64,000 nucleotides of DNA from Bacteroidales bacterium UBA6267 (GCA_002440745.1 DJVB01000019.1:1-64000), one strand, 5' to 3'; shown: positions 9,101 to 18,796, numbered from the stretch's first letter. The notes: generated from the letters alone by a model not told the origin. Numbers and translations: made by a program.

Positions 9101-9256
9101 CCAAATTACCATCCCTTCCGGCGAAGCCAAATTACCATCAATTACGGCGCAGCCAAATTACCATCAATTACGGCACAGCCAAATTACCATCAATTCCGGC
9201 GAAGCCAAATTACCATCAATTACGGCGCAGCCACTTTACCATCCTTTACGCAAAGT
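9101..9256. repeat. 26-bp tandem repeat (about 6 units)
   Basis: Units start at 9101, 9127, 9153, 9179, 9205 and 9231, with a diverged unit before the first. Each begins CCAAATTACCATC and ends CGGCGNAG. Inner units differ at one or two positions and the last is degenerate. 26 is not a multiple of three, so the array is non-coding. It fills most of the 351-nt gap between the end of the lipoprotein gene (9352) and the yyaL-like start (9000). Outside the array I see only the yyaL -7 box. Confidence 0.9.
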
Positions 9257-9351
9257 ACTTCAATAAAAAGCTATCTCTCCATTAATTCAGAACAAAGCCC
9301 AATTATCGCCCCCGACCACTGTACGGATCGCATTACCACATTTAATCCCCT

Positions 9352-10182
9352 CTACTCCACAATGATATAGCCTGACCTATCGTAGGAAGGGGAAGGTTTT
9401 GCCCGACTTGGGATATAGCGCCAGAAGCGTTCGGGATAAACTCCTCGTTGTTTTAGAAGGTTTTTCTCTAAAGAATTATTTATTATAAAATCCATGATAT
9501 TCAGCGAGATATCTATAGCAGCATTGGGAACGATGTCTAAAATTTCCTCCTCTGAAAGCGGTTTGAAGTTATAGTCATAATACACCTCGCCGCTTATATT
9601 ATTCATCAAGAAAAGCCCTTCGATATGATCTTTAAGCACAGTTTCGCAAAAAATGGTATTCTTCAAAAGGTTGGTATCATTGGCAGTAGAAATTGCAATC
9701 CAGCTATTGAAAGCAAGCCCATCTATCACAAATTCCTGTTTATACGTATAACCATCCGGCATTGCCTCTTCGTCGAGATGTGTAAAAAGAATCTCTTCCA
9801 ACTGTAACTGATTGAAGTCGATGATAAAAGCTTTTTCTGAATGGTTTAAAAACGAGTCCCATTCTGCCGTTGAATAAGTTTGGAAACCATATTCATGAAG
9901 TAGATTTTTCATCTCCATTTTGAAGTCGGTCAACATTTTTTCCTGCTGAAATTTATGTAAAAACAGAGACGAATCCATCAATTCATCCTCAGCATATTCG
10001 CGATTTTCGGCTGAAATCAATGGGGAGTTGAGAAAATCAATTTCATCCGGAAAAATTAGCATCAGATGAGCATTTTGCAACTTTCGGCCCTCTTCCATAG
10101 CGAGTTTATGCTCTAAACTACATGAGCTCAACAGCAGCAGAAAAAGCCCTAATGAAATTGAAAACGGAATTGCAACCTTCAT
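9352..10182 (-). CDS. Predicted lipoprotein of unknown function
   Basis: This 276-residue protein starts with a lipoprotein signal peptide: a charged start (MKVA), a hydrophobic stretch and the lipobox LLSSC at residues 18-22. The rest is soluble, acidic and alpha/beta in character, with no family that I recognise (motifs such as DEIDFLNSP and AFIIDFNQLQLEE). The frame extends upstream to 10266, but those codons lie inside the phosphorylase gene. The ATG at 10182 is only 4 nt after that gene's stop and begins a proper signal peptide, so it is the start. It is the last gene of the operon with punA and lpxK and is probably anchored in the periplasm or outer membrane. Confidence 0.75.
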   Translation of the reverse strand: MKVAIPFSISLGLFLLLLSSCSLEHKLAMEEGRKLQNAHLMLIFPDEIDFLNSPLISAENREYAEDELMDSSLFLHKFQQEKMLTDFKMEMKNLLHEYGFQTYSTAEWDSFLNHSEKAFIIDFNQLQLEEILFTHLDEEAMPDGYTYKQEFVIDGLAFNSWIAISTANDTNLLKNTIFCETVLKDHIEGLFLMNNISGEVYYDYNFKPLSEEEILDIVPNAAIDISLNIMDFIINNSLEKNLLKQRGVYPERFWRYIPSRAKPSPSYDRSGYIIVE

Positions 10183-10186
10183 CCGA

Positions 10187-10999
10187 TTAGAGACGATTGA
10201 GAAGACCGGTGATGATGGTGGTAAGTTTGGGCTCGGCAGCATGAGCGGCTTCAAGCACTTCCTCATGGCTCACGGTTGAAACTTGTCCAATAATTCCTAA
10301 GTCGGTGATAACCGAAACAGCAAAGCAGGGTAACCCTGCATGACGCGCAGTAATTGCCTCAGGCACTGTGGACATACCAACTGCATCGCCACCAATAATT
10401 CTGAAAAAGGCATATTCCGCCGGAGTCTCGAAAGTTGGACCACTCACGCCCACATAAACCCCTTCTTTTACTTCGATTCGGTTTTGGTGAGCTACCTCGC
10501 GGGCTAGAGCAATCATTTCCTTACTATAAACCTCGCTCATATCCGGAAACCGAGGACCGAATCGTTCGTCATTTGCTCCCATCAGCGGATTCGTTGGAAA
10601 AAGGTTTATATGGTCATTAATTAGCATAATTTCCCCAATTTTAAAATCAGGATTCATCCCACCGGCGGCATTCGACAACACTAACAAATTGATTCCCAAC
10701 ATTTTCATAACACGAATCGGGAAAGCAACTTGTTGCATCGACCAGCCCTCATAAAAATGAAATCTCCCTTGCATGGCCACAATATTTTTTCCACCAAGAG
10801 TACCAAAAACTAACTGACCTTTATGCCCTTTTACTGTTGACACCGGAAAATTGGGAATTTCGCCATAAGGCAATGCCAATTCGACATCAATTTTGGAGGA
10901 AAGGTTTCCTAAACCCGACCCTAAAACAATACCCACCTCAGGGCGGTTTTTAATTTTCTTTTGAATAAACTCAACGGTCTCCAAGACTTGTTCGTACAT
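10187..10999 (-). CDS. punA: Purine nucleoside phosphorylase
   Basis: This 270-residue enzyme cleaves purine nucleosides with phosphate to a free base and (deoxy)ribose-1-phosphate in nucleoside salvage. It has the signatures of the trimeric PNP family: GIVLGSGLG near residue 25 (phosphate loop), TVKGHKGQLVFG, MQGRFHFYEG, LSNAAGGMN and DAVGMSTVPEA. The length matches bacterial PunA/DeoD-II type enzymes. Its 5' end overlaps the 3' end of lpxK by 29 nt, so the two are likely translationally coupled. The lipoprotein gene starts 4 nt after its stop. Confidence 0.94.
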   Translation of the reverse strand: MYEQVLETVEFIQKKIKNRPEVGIVLGSGLGNLSSKIDVELALPYGEIPNFPVSTVKGHKGQLVFGTLGGKNIVAMQGRFHFYEGWSMQQVAFPIRVMKMLGINLLVLSNAAGGMNPDFKIGEIMLINDHINLFPTNPLMGANDERFGPRFPDMSEVYSKEMIALAREVAHQNRIEVKEGVYVGVSGPTFETPAEYAFFRIIGGDAVGMSTVPEAITARHAGLPCFAVSVITDLGIIGQVSTVSHEEVLEAAHAAEPKLTTIITGLLNRL

Positions 11000-12026
11000 A
11001 GTTATCTATAATTTTGTTAAAACTTAATTTTTCATTTTCATTCCAATCAGGAACAACCTGAATAACAGATATATCGAATGAAGGCTTCCATCCGGCATTT
11101 ACCAAATCCATAAAGCGAACTGCGTCTTTTGTGGTGGTAAGCATTTCAATGGAAGCGGGAGCGAAATTAGCAATTTTTGCTTCAATTTGATTCAAATCTG
11201 ACTTAGTGAAATTATGATGATCCCGAAAGTGTAAAACACCACTTACGGAATAATTCTCTCGAGCAAATTGTTCTAAGGGAGCAGGATTGGCAATGGCAGT
11301 TACCAAGAAATAAGATGGTTTTGAACCGGTAGAAGCTTTATGATAAATCTTCTTAGGTTGCGCATACTTAAGCCCTGTAAAAAATGCTTTATCGGAATAT
11401 AATTTCAGCTCATTTTTATACGAATTTTTCAGCTCATTCGTAAGATTATTGGGACATTTTGTTACGAAAATCATATCGGCACGTTTTGCTCCTTTTCGAG
11501 GCTCACGCAGGCGGCCAAGAGGCAACACATAATCGCGAAAAAAAGGCTTAGAAAAATCAGTCAGAAGCAAGTTCAATCCGGCTTTCACAGCTCGATGCTG
11601 ATAGGCATCATCTAAAACAATACATTGAATTTCAGGATATTGAAACAATATTTTGGTAATTGCTTCCACCCTATCTTCACCAACAAAAACCTTAATTTTC
11701 TCACCAAAAGCCCTTTTAATTTGTAAAGGCTCATCTCCTGAGTCAATAGCCAAATCTTCCGGCAAAACTTCCCGAAAACCTTTCGACTTTCGGCCATATC
11801 CCCGGCTAAGGACTGCAATCTTCCACTTTTCGGAAAACTCAGACATGAGATACTCCACCATCGGCGTTTTTCCATTTCCACCTACACTTAGGTTGCCCAC
11901 ATTTATCACCGGCACATCGAAACTTACTGACCGAATTATCTTTCTATCGTACAATAAATTACGCAAAGAAACAGCAGTATAATAAAGCAAATAAAACGGA
12001 AATAAAACTATCTTTAGAATCATCAT
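10971..12026 (-). CDS. lpxK: Tetraacyldisaccharide 4'-kinase
   Basis: This 351-residue inner-membrane-associated kinase phosphorylates the lipid A disaccharide at the 4' position (Raetz pathway). An N-terminal hydrophobic helix (IVLFPFYLLYY) is followed by the LpxK P-loop region NVGNLSVGGNGKTPM near residues 43-57, the AVLSRGYGRKSKG motif, GDEPLQI and VLDDAYQHR. The length is usual. It lies 4 nt downstream of a membrane glycosyltransferase-like gene and overlaps punA. Together with lpxB at 28106 it shows that the cell makes lipid A. Confidence 0.95.
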   Translation of the reverse strand: MMILKIVLFPFYLLYYTAVSLRNLLYDRKIIRSVSFDVPVINVGNLSVGGNGKTPMVEYLMSEFSEKWKIAVLSRGYGRKSKGFREVLPEDLAIDSGDEPLQIKRAFGEKIKVFVGEDRVEAITKILFQYPEIQCIVLDDAYQHRAVKAGLNLLLTDFSKPFFRDYVLPLGRLREPRKGAKRADMIFVTKCPNNLTNELKNSYKNELKLYSDKAFFTGLKYAQPKKIYHKASTGSKPSYFLVTAIANPAPLEQFARENYSVSGVLHFRDHHNFTKSDLNQIEAKIANFAPASIEMLTTTKDAVRFMDLVNAGWKPSFDISVIQVVPDWNENEKLSFNKIIDNYVRTSLGDR

Positions 12027-12029
12027 TTT

Positions 12030-13325
12030 CTATGGAAGTTTAAGAAAAACACGCCAATACCACTCCTTGTCCATATCCACAAAATGAATCAATCCATAGT
12101 GAAATTGGACAGTTTGAATTATACAAAAAACAGTGACTACGCTTAAAAACCCGATTAATAAACCTTTGATTTTCGGGCTTCTAATGAGTTCGAAACTGAG
12201 AATTAAGGCTAAGCCAAAAAACGGAAGATATTCGACCATTACCCTCGATGAAAAACTTCCGCCATACCACCATTGCCACCAAGCACTTAACACATAAATG
12301 GAGAAAGACACAAATAGAAACCAAGAAAGAAATTGAAAACGATTAATTTTAAGCATTTTCACACTTAAAAATATAATCAACAAATACATTGGCGTATATA
12401 AAAACAGACCTTTCTTGTAACTAAACAAAAACGGAAAAATATGCGCTCCACTCCAGTTGAATCCACTTTCGTTTGTGTAAGAAAAAATCCACCATTTCCC
12501 TGTACCAAGTTTATATTCAATCAATTGAATAAAAATCACTGCAATACCGGCAAGCAATCCGGCAGAAAGTATTAAGGGATTCATTTTTAATCTTTTAAAC
12601 CCATCAAGAAAAACCTCCCGTGAGCCGGCAATCAACGGCAATGATAGAATTACGATGGCATTTATTGGTCGCACAATAACAATCAAGCCCATCAAAAAAC
12701 CCAAAACTACCATTTGCCAAGGGCGAAAATTGTGATAAAACCGATACGCATAATAGGCAAAAGCACTAAATAAAGTAAAGCTATAGAGATGAGATAAACT
12801 ACTCTCGTACAGGCTATAATAGAAAAGATTGGTGCCGTAATAGACAAAGGTTAGCGTGAGTAGAATATGAAGAATATTAGAGGAATAATTGCGCAGAAAC
12901 TTGGCTAAAAACCATAAACCTAAGATCAGGTAAAATATTCCTCCAAGGTGAAAAAACTTAAAATACAGTTTGGAATAACCATCCATCGGTTTGTCGGCCA
13001 AATAGGAAACCCCATGAGCCATTAGAAAAAACGGAGCCTGCAAAACAGCAGTACCCACATAATATTTATTGTAAAAATTTCCATTCTCGTCAGGCTTGAT
13101 ATAAACATAGTCAAATTCTAACTTTTCAATTTCAATAGGAAGGTGAAAACTATAGGAGAAATCATAAATAAAAGCAGCGGGCAAATGACCATAATAGCCT
13201 CTTCCGTCCGCTTGAACAATCTGCATCCATTTATCACCACCCCAACGAGAGCCCACTGCAATCCAAATGGAAATTACAGTTATGATAAACAAAAATATCC
13301 TTAAATAATTTTTACGAAAAAACAT
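12030..13325 (-). CDS. Polytopic membrane protein, GT-C glycosyltransferase-like
   Basis: This 431-residue protein has about ten predicted transmembrane segments. A short first helix is followed by a sizeable extracytoplasmic loop (residues about 30-100, with SRWGGDKW and ADGRGYYGHLPA), an arrangement typical of GT-C enzymes, where an acidic residue in the first loop is catalytic. No specific family signature is recognised. It lies 3 nt after a GT4 gene and 3 nt before lpxK, which suggests a role in envelope glycan or LPS assembly. The alternative is a membrane protein of unknown function. Confidence 0.65.
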   Translation of the reverse strand: MFFRKNYLRIFLFIITVISIWIAVGSRWGGDKWMQIVQADGRGYYGHLPAAFIYDFSYSFHLPIEIEKLEFDYVYIKPDENGNFYNKYYVGTAVLQAPFFLMAHGVSYLADKPMDGYSKLYFKFFHLGGIFYLILGLWFLAKFLRNYSSNILHILLTLTFVYYGTNLFYYSLYESSLSHLYSFTLFSAFAYYAYRFYHNFRPWQMVVLGFLMGLIVIVRPINAIVILSLPLIAGSREVFLDGFKRLKMNPLILSAGLLAGIAVIFIQLIEYKLGTGKWWIFSYTNESGFNWSGAHIFPFLFSYKKGLFLYTPMYLLIIFLSVKMLKINRFQFLSWFLFVSFSIYVLSAWWQWWYGGSFSSRVMVEYLPFFGLALILSFELIRSPKIKGLLIGFLSVVTVFCIIQTVQFHYGLIHFVDMDKEWYWRVFLKLP

Positions 13326-13328
13326 AGT

Positions 13329-14513
13329 TCATCTCTTTTCCAATGCTTGTATATAATAGTTATTCAATAAGTTACCAATGGTTTCAGCAGAGTATTTATT
13401 ATTAAAACTCTGACGAATACTTTCACCATCAAAAGGAAAGGCTCCATCAATAAACATATTCATAGTTTTCACTAATTCCTTCACATCTCGCGGAGAAACA
13501 AGAACGCCATTTTCGGAATTTATTACTTCTGAAATCCCACCAACATTTGTTGCTAAGACAGGTAGTCCCAACGATAAACCCTCGTTTATAACCACCGGGA
13601 AATTTTCATAGTTGCTAAACAACAATAAAACATGCGATTGCATCATGCGATTTGCTAAAACCTCATGTTCTAAAAGTCCGGTGAATTCATAACAGTCACT
13701 CACCGAAATCTGGGATGCCGCCAATAATTTCATATCGTCAAAATCCAAACCTTCACCCACAAAAACACACTTAAAATCAGTCCTTTGCAACGAGAGTTCA
13801 GCGATTGCTTCAATGATCCCCTGAATGTTTTTTGCTTGATTATCGAATGTTGAAATATGAATAAAAGTGAATCTATTATCCTTAGCAATTTGAGGAAGGT
13901 ACTTCATACGTGGGTTCACCACATTTGGTAACACAAAATAATTCTCGTTGAGTAATTTATGCCCAAGCATAGCAACCTGCAGATTTTGTGTTACCGTGCT
14001 AACAAAAGAAGCTCGGCGCACAATTAACCTTGAAGCCGTTTTCCGAAAAATTCCTTGAAATCCGTTAGTTGCAGGCAAATATCTGCTCCAGTGTTCGGTA
14101 ATTCCGTAAGGCACACCGAACCAAAGTTTCAGCCACAAAGCTATCAATCCGAGTCGTGTGAGAATATGGACATGAACAAAATCGAAAGTTAACGATTGAT
14201 TTTTTAGAACGCTCAATCCTTTTCGGATTGCATTAATATATTTCCATCCTTTGATGATATTCGACAAAACAGGAATCCGAATCTGCGATTCACGATAGTA
14301 AACCCTTACGCAAACTATATTCTCCATTTTTTCGATGTCGGTTTCTATGGAGGTTTTCAAATTGGGAACGGGTTGAGCATAAACTACATAGCATTCATTT
14401 TTTAAGGCTACAGCCTCCACATGACGTTGCACAAAAAGGCCGAACATCGAATCATATCTATTTGGATACCAACGTGCTAAATGTAATATTCTAAGCTTCT
14501 CCGAAAAAATCAT
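13329..14513 (-). CDS. Glycosyltransferase family 4 (GT-B fold)
   Basis: This 394-residue cytosolic or membrane-associated enzyme is probably involved in surface polysaccharide or LPS synthesis. The N-terminal half has ILHLARWYPNRYDSMFG and HVEAVA. The C-terminal half carries the GT1/GT4 signature: FIHISTFDNQAKN, CVFVGEGLD, then SNYENFPVVINEGLSLGLPVLAT with the conserved Glu of the ExxxxxGxPV motif near residue 320. It is the first gene of the minus-strand operon ending with the lipoprotein at 9352. A TATTTTTG box lies only 4 nt before its ATG, so its mRNA may be leaderless. Donor and acceptor cannot be told from the sequence. Confidence 0.88.
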   Translation of the reverse strand: MIFSEKLRILHLARWYPNRYDSMFGLFVQRHVEAVALKNECYVVYAQPVPNLKTSIETDIEKMENIVCVRVYYRESQIRIPVLSNIIKGWKYINAIRKGLSVLKNQSLTFDFVHVHILTRLGLIALWLKLWFGVPYGITEHWSRYLPATNGFQGIFRKTASRLIVRRASFVSTVTQNLQVAMLGHKLLNENYFVLPNVVNPRMKYLPQIAKDNRFTFIHISTFDNQAKNIQGIIEAIAELSLQRTDFKCVFVGEGLDFDDMKLLAASQISVSDCYEFTGLLEHEVLANRMMQSHVLLLFSNYENFPVVINEGLSLGLPVLATNVGGISEVINSENGVLVSPRDVKELVKTMNMFIDGAFPFDGESIRQSFNNKYSAETIGNLLNNYYIQALEKR

Positions 14514-14585
14514 GCTGCAAAAATACGAACATTAATGGTTAAGATTAATTAAGAATGATTCTACACAGCGAAACGATGGTTTCTT

Positions 14586-14593
14586 TACTTTTG
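14586..14593 (+). promoter_or_regulatory. -7 promoter box (TACTTTTG) of fhs
   Basis: TACTTTTG is an exact TAnnTTTG match located 75 nt upstream of the fhs ATG, giving a leader of about 70 nt. No clear -33 TTG is seen at 19 nt. It lies in the 155-nt divergent region between the GT4 gene and fhs. Confidence 0.45.
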
Positions 14594-14668
14594 AAAAGTT
14601 AAAAATTGGGCTGAACGAATCCATTTTAACACCATAATACATTGATTAAAAGATAAATACAACGAAAT

Positions 14669-16333
14669 ATGAAAGATATAGAGATAGCACAATCGGTAAA
14701 GATGCATCGCATAGAAGATATGGCTGCCAAACTTGGTGTTCCCGGAGAAAAAGTTCTACCTTTCGGTCACTATAAAGGCAAATTGATGTTGGATTTGATT
14801 GACGAAGAGAAGGTGAAAAAATCCAAATTGATTTTAGTATCAGCCATCACTGCCACTCCTGCCGGAGAAGGAAAAACCACTGTAAGTATTGGATTATCAG
14901 AAGCTTTTAACCGATTAAACAAGAAAACAACCGTTGTATTGAGAGAACCGTCTTTAGGACCGGTTTTCGGAGTTAAAGGCGGCGCAGCAGGAGGCGGCTG
15001 GTCACAGGTGCTTCCGATGGAAGATATCAACCTGCATTTTACCGGCGACTTGAATGCAGTAGAAAAAGCACACAATCTGCTTTCTGCTATGATTGACAAT
15101 CATTTACATTCGGGAAATAAATTAAATATCGACCCCAGAACCATCGTTTGGAAAAGAGCCATTGACATGAACGACCGTTCACTTCGAAAAATGGTTATCG
15201 GATTAGGTGGTACGGCTTATGGAATTCCCAGAGAAACAGGCTTTATCATCACTGCTGCATCTGAAGTAATGGCTGCCCTTTGTCTGTCAGAATCTCTTTC
15301 ACAACTGCGCGAAAAATTGGGAAACATATACATAGGTGATAGTTTTGAAGGACATGCTGTTTTTGCTCGCGACCTAAAAGCTCATGGCGCTATGACTGCC
15401 TTATTAAAAGATGCTCTAATGCCAAATCTTGTGCAGACCATTGAAGGAAATCCGGCTATTATTCACGGAGGTCCTTTTGCAAATATTGCCCAAGGAACAA
15501 ATAGTATTATTGCGACCAAGATGGGAATGACCTTTTCGGAATATGTCGTAACGGAAGCGGGATTTGCAACGGACTTAGGAGCAGAGAAATTTTTTGACAT
15601 TAAAATGCAATACGCCGGATTAACTCCTAATGCAGCGGTTATTGTGACAACTATTAAAGCTTTGAAATATCATGGCGGAAGCAAATTAAAGGAGCTTGAA
15701 ATCCCAAACGAACATGCTGTAAAAGAAGGGCTAAACAATTTGGCCAAGCATATTGAAAATATTCGTGAATTTGGCATAGAGCCCATTGTAGCAGTCAATA
15801 AATACAGCGCTGACACCGCTGAAGAGATTGAAATTGTTTCAGATTTTTGCCATCGACTTGATGCGAAAGTTGCCATTGTTGATGTTTGGGCAAAAGGAGG
15901 TGGCGGTGCCATTGAATTGGCAGAAATGCTCATTGAACAAATCGAAAGAGGAGATAACCATTTCAAGCCACTATATAGTTTTGAGGAAAGCCATGAAGAA
16001 AAAATCAAACGAATAGCCACCAAAATATATGGTGCTGCCGAAGTTCAATACTCCATTCAGGCTAAGAAAGACTTAGACCGCATCGAGGCTTTGGGCTACG
16101 GAAGCCTGCCGGTTTGTATTGCAAAAACCCAAAAGTCGCTTTCGGACGATCAATATAAAAAAGGTCGCCCAACAGGATTCACGGTTAAAATTCAGGAGGT
16201 AAAACTGAATTCGGGAGCAGGCTTCATTGTTCCGATTGCAGGAACTATTCTGAGAATGCCCGGCCTTCCGGTTACGCCCGCTGCTGAAAATATCGATATT
16301 GATGATCAAGGAGTTATCAGCGGATTATTTTAA
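14669..16333 (+). CDS. fhs: Formate-tetrahydrofolate ligase
   Basis: This 554-residue cytosolic enzyme makes 10-formyl-THF from formate, THF and ATP. The P-loop ATPAGEGKTT (near residues 62-71), EPSLGPVFGVKGGAAGGG, the DINLHFTGD motif and DRSLRKM are all intact, and the length is the family norm. It supplies one-carbon units for purines and formyl-Met and can serve formate assimilation. A CDF transporter begins 20 nt after its stop and is probably co-transcribed. Confidence 0.97.
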   Translation: MKDIEIAQSVKMHRIEDMAAKLGVPGEKVLPFGHYKGKLMLDLIDEEKVKKSKLILVSAITATPAGEGKTTVSIGLSEAFNRLNKKTTVVLREPSLGPVFGVKGGAAGGGWSQVLPMEDINLHFTGDLNAVEKAHNLLSAMIDNHLHSGNKLNIDPRTIVWKRAIDMNDRSLRKMVIGLGGTAYGIPRETGFIITAASEVMAALCLSESLSQLREKLGNIYIGDSFEGHAVFARDLKAHGAMTALLKDALMPNLVQTIEGNPAIIHGGPFANIAQGTNSIIATKMGMTFSEYVVTEAGFATDLGAEKFFDIKMQYAGLTPNAAVIVTTIKALKYHGGSKLKELEIPNEHAVKEGLNNLAKHIENIREFGIEPIVAVNKYSADTAEEIEIVSDFCHRLDAKVAIVDVWAKGGGGAIELAEMLIEQIERGDNHFKPLYSFEESHEEKIKRIATKIYGAAEVQYSIQAKKDLDRIEALGYGSLPVCIAKTQKSLSDDQYKKGRPTGFTVKIQEVKLNSGAGFIVPIAGTILRMPGLPVTPAAENIDIDDQGVISGLF

Positions 16334-16353
16334 AATTAGAACACCTAAGCCCA

Positions 16354-17250
16354 ATGGAACCTCATAGCCATCACCATCATAATCCAACAGAATACAATCG
16401 TGCTTTCCTAATTGGAATTATACTAAACGTAGCCTTTGTCATCATTGAAGCCGTTTACGGATTAGTGAGTAATTCTTCTGCACTTTTAGCAGATGCAGGA
16501 CATAACGCCGGTGATGTGTTAAGCTTAGTTTTTGCTTGGGCTGCATTAAGCCTTGCCAAAAGAAAACCAACGGACAAAAAAACTTACGGATTTAAAAAAT
16601 CCACAATTTTAGTATCGTTATTAAACGCAACATTGCTATTTGGAGCTATCAGTATAATTGCTTGGGATGCGGTAAATAAATTTCGTAATCCTGTTGAAAT
16701 TCAGGGAGATATTGTGATGATAGTGGCCGGAATAGGAGTTGTTATTAACACAGTTACTGCACTTTTATTTTTCAGAGGACAGAAGCATGATTTGAATATT
16801 CGAGGAGCATTTTTGCACATGGCCGCGGATGCTGCCGTAAGTTTAGGTGTTGTGGTCGCGGGGTTTATCATATTAAAATCCAACTTGTTATGGATTGACC
16901 CGGCAATAAGTCTTTTAATTATTTCTGTCATTCTTTGGTCCAATTGGAAGCTTTTTTCCGAATCGTTAAATCTTGCTTTAGATGGAGTGCCAAAGGATTT
17001 AAAACTTGAACAAATCAACAATAAGATACTGGAAATCAATGGAGTAAGCAGCATCCACGATTTGCATGTTTGGGCATTAAGCACTACCGACTCAGCGCTA
17101 ACGGCTCACATCGTAGTAACGAATGAACAAACGGATACTATGATTCACGAAATTCAGGAAATGTTAGAAAAAGATTTTGACATACACCATTCAACATTAC
17201 AAATAGAAACCTTATCGGCGCATCTTCATTGCCATAGCTGTGAAGAATAA
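16354..17250 (+). CDS. Cation diffusion facilitator (Zn2+/Cd2+/Co2+ efflux, CzcD/ZitB-like)
   Basis: This 298-residue inner-membrane antiporter exports divalent metal. A His-rich N-terminus (HSHHHH) precedes six transmembrane helices. Metal-site motifs are present in TM2 (LADAGHNAGD) and TM5 (HMAADAAVSLG), giving the HD-HD type site expected for zinc. A cytosolic C-terminal domain follows (VSSIHDLHVWALS) and ends in a His/Cys cluster (HLHCHSCEE). It follows fhs closely and is convergent with the GH3 gene, with one base between the two stops. Confidence 0.93.
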   Translation: MEPHSHHHHNPTEYNRAFLIGIILNVAFVIIEAVYGLVSNSSALLADAGHNAGDVLSLVFAWAALSLAKRKPTDKKTYGFKKSTILVSLLNATLLFGAISIIAWDAVNKFRNPVEIQGDIVMIVAGIGVVINTVTALLFFRGQKHDLNIRGAFLHMAADAAVSLGVVVAGFIILKSNLLWIDPAISLLIISVILWSNWKLFSESLNLALDGVPKDLKLEQINNKILEINGVSSIHDLHVWALSTTDSALTAHIVVTNEQTDTMIHEIQEMLEKDFDIHHSTLQIETLSAHLHCHSCEE

Positions 17251-17251
17251 A

Positions 17252-18796
17252 CTACTTTCTGATTCCTAATTCGTTGAGATAGTTAAGCCAATCGGAAATG
17301 CGTTCGCCTTTGAGCACCCGAGGAAATTTATTAGCTGCACCCAATTTCCCTTTTTTCTCCATATATTTATAGAACACCTCGCAAGGCAAAACTTCCACAG
17401 CGACATTACGAATGGCTTCAAGCCGTTCAACACGATAATCATCGTTTAAAACAGACAGAGCCTCGTCAAGAACTTTAGCAGCTTTTTCAGAGTCTAAGGG
17501 TTGATCTGTGCCGATGAACCAACGATGACCAAACAAATTATCCCATGGTTCAGCGAAAACGGTAAACTCACAAATCTCCACATCAGTCTCATTCTGAAGG
17601 ATTTCGACAGCTCGGGAAAGATTGTCTAAGGAGAGATGTTCGCCACACACCGACAAAAACTGCTTAGTTCGTCCAGTAATTTGAATTTCCGCCTTTTGTT
17701 TATTGGTAAAAATAATCGTGTCGCCGATAAGATATCGCCATGCGCCGGCATTGGTTGTCATAAGCAACGCATATTCAACTCCCTCTTCAACATCTTTCAG
17801 CCAAACAGCATTCGCATTTGGAAGAATATTACCGTCTTCATCGAAATTGTCGTTGTTAAAAGGCACAAACTCATAAAAGATTCCATTGTCGGTAATCATC
17901 TCCATTCCGGTAGCTTCGGGACGAGTTTTGTAAGCAATATAACCTTCTGAAGCTAAATAAGATTCGATATAATAAACCTCCTTGCCGAACAATTTCTCAA
18001 AAGTTTTTAGATAAGGTTTCACGGAGACGCCGCTATGGACATAAATGCTGAGATTTGGCCATAAATCGTGGATGGTTTTCAACTTATAACGATCAATGAT
18101 TTTTTCTAAAATAATTTGCACCCACGCAGGCACACCAACAATCACTCCGATGTCCCAACTTGGAGCAGCGGCAACAATTTCGTCCAACTTTTTATTCCAT
18201 TCGGTTGTTCGGGCAATTACTTTCCCCGGCTTATACCAATGCTGAAACCAAAAGGGAATTTTTTTAGCTGTAATTCCGCTCAAATCACCTTCGTAATATT
18301 TTCCGTTATAGTTGAGATGCGTGCTTCCACCAATCATCAACATACCTTTATTGTAAAAATCTAACGGAAAATTATAGTTTACCATCGTCACCATCTGCCT
18401 TATGCTTGCTTTTTGAATACCTTTCAGCATGGCGGATGTAACCGGTATATACTTACTTGCAGCTTCGGACGTGCCCGAGCTTAGAGCAAAATACTTCACC
18501 TTTCCGGGCCATGTAACAAATTGATCTCCATTCAGAAGCCGATACCAATACTTTGCATAAATACTCTGATAGTCAAAAGTGGGTACTTTCTTCTGAAATT
18601 GGGTGACAAAATCTTCATTAGCAAGAATTTTTATAAAACTATGATCTTCAGCTATTTGAGTAAATTGGGCCTTAAAAAGCAACTTTCTTAGCACCTTTTT
18701 TTGCTCCTTCAACCTGTCGCGCCGAACATTTTTCACCTTCTCAGGGAAATTACGAATTTCGAAAGCACGTTTGATAAGCTGTCCTAAAACTTCCAT
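17252..18796 (-). CDS. Bacterial GH3 (auxin-responsive promoter) family protein
   Basis: This 514-residue protein belongs to the ANL-related adenylating GH3 family, whose plant members conjugate amino acids to acyl acids such as jasmonate or auxin. The ATP-binding motif FALSSGTSEAASKYIP, the YIESYLASEGYIA segment and YLIGDTI near the domain hinge are present. Bacterial homologues are common in Bacteroidota but their substrates are unknown. An in-frame start at 18853 lies at the -33 element of the promoter, so the ATG at 18796 is used. It is monocistronic. Confidence 0.88.
   Translation of the reverse strand: MEVLGQLIKRAFEIRNFPEKVKNVRRDRLKEQKKVLRKLLFKAQFTQIAEDHSFIKILANEDFVTQFQKKVPTFDYQSIYAKYWYRLLNGDQFVTWPGKVKYFALSSGTSEAASKYIPVTSAMLKGIQKASIRQMVTMVNYNFPLDFYNKGMLMIGGSTHLNYNGKYYEGDLSGITAKKIPFWFQHWYKPGKVIARTTEWNKKLDEIVAAAPSWDIGVIVGVPAWVQIILEKIIDRYKLKTIHDLWPNLSIYVHSGVSVKPYLKTFEKLFGKEVYYIESYLASEGYIAYKTRPEATGMEMITDNGIFYEFVPFNNDNFDEDGNILPNANAVWLKDVEEGVEYALLMTTNAGAWRYLIGDTIIFTNKQKAEIQITGRTKQFLSVCGEHLSLDNLSRAVEILQNETDVEICEFTVFAEPWDNLFGHRWFIGTDQPLDSEKAAKVLDEALSVLNDDYRVERLEAIRNVAVEVLPCEVFYKYMEKKGKLGAANKFPRVLKGERISDWLNYLNELGIRK

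Noticed and set aside
9053..9370. 105-codon plus-strand frame across the 26-bp repeats
   Set aside because: The unit length is not a multiple of three, so the apparent repeat peptide is only the array read in rotating frames; it has no ribosome-binding context and runs into the 3' end of the lipoprotein gene.
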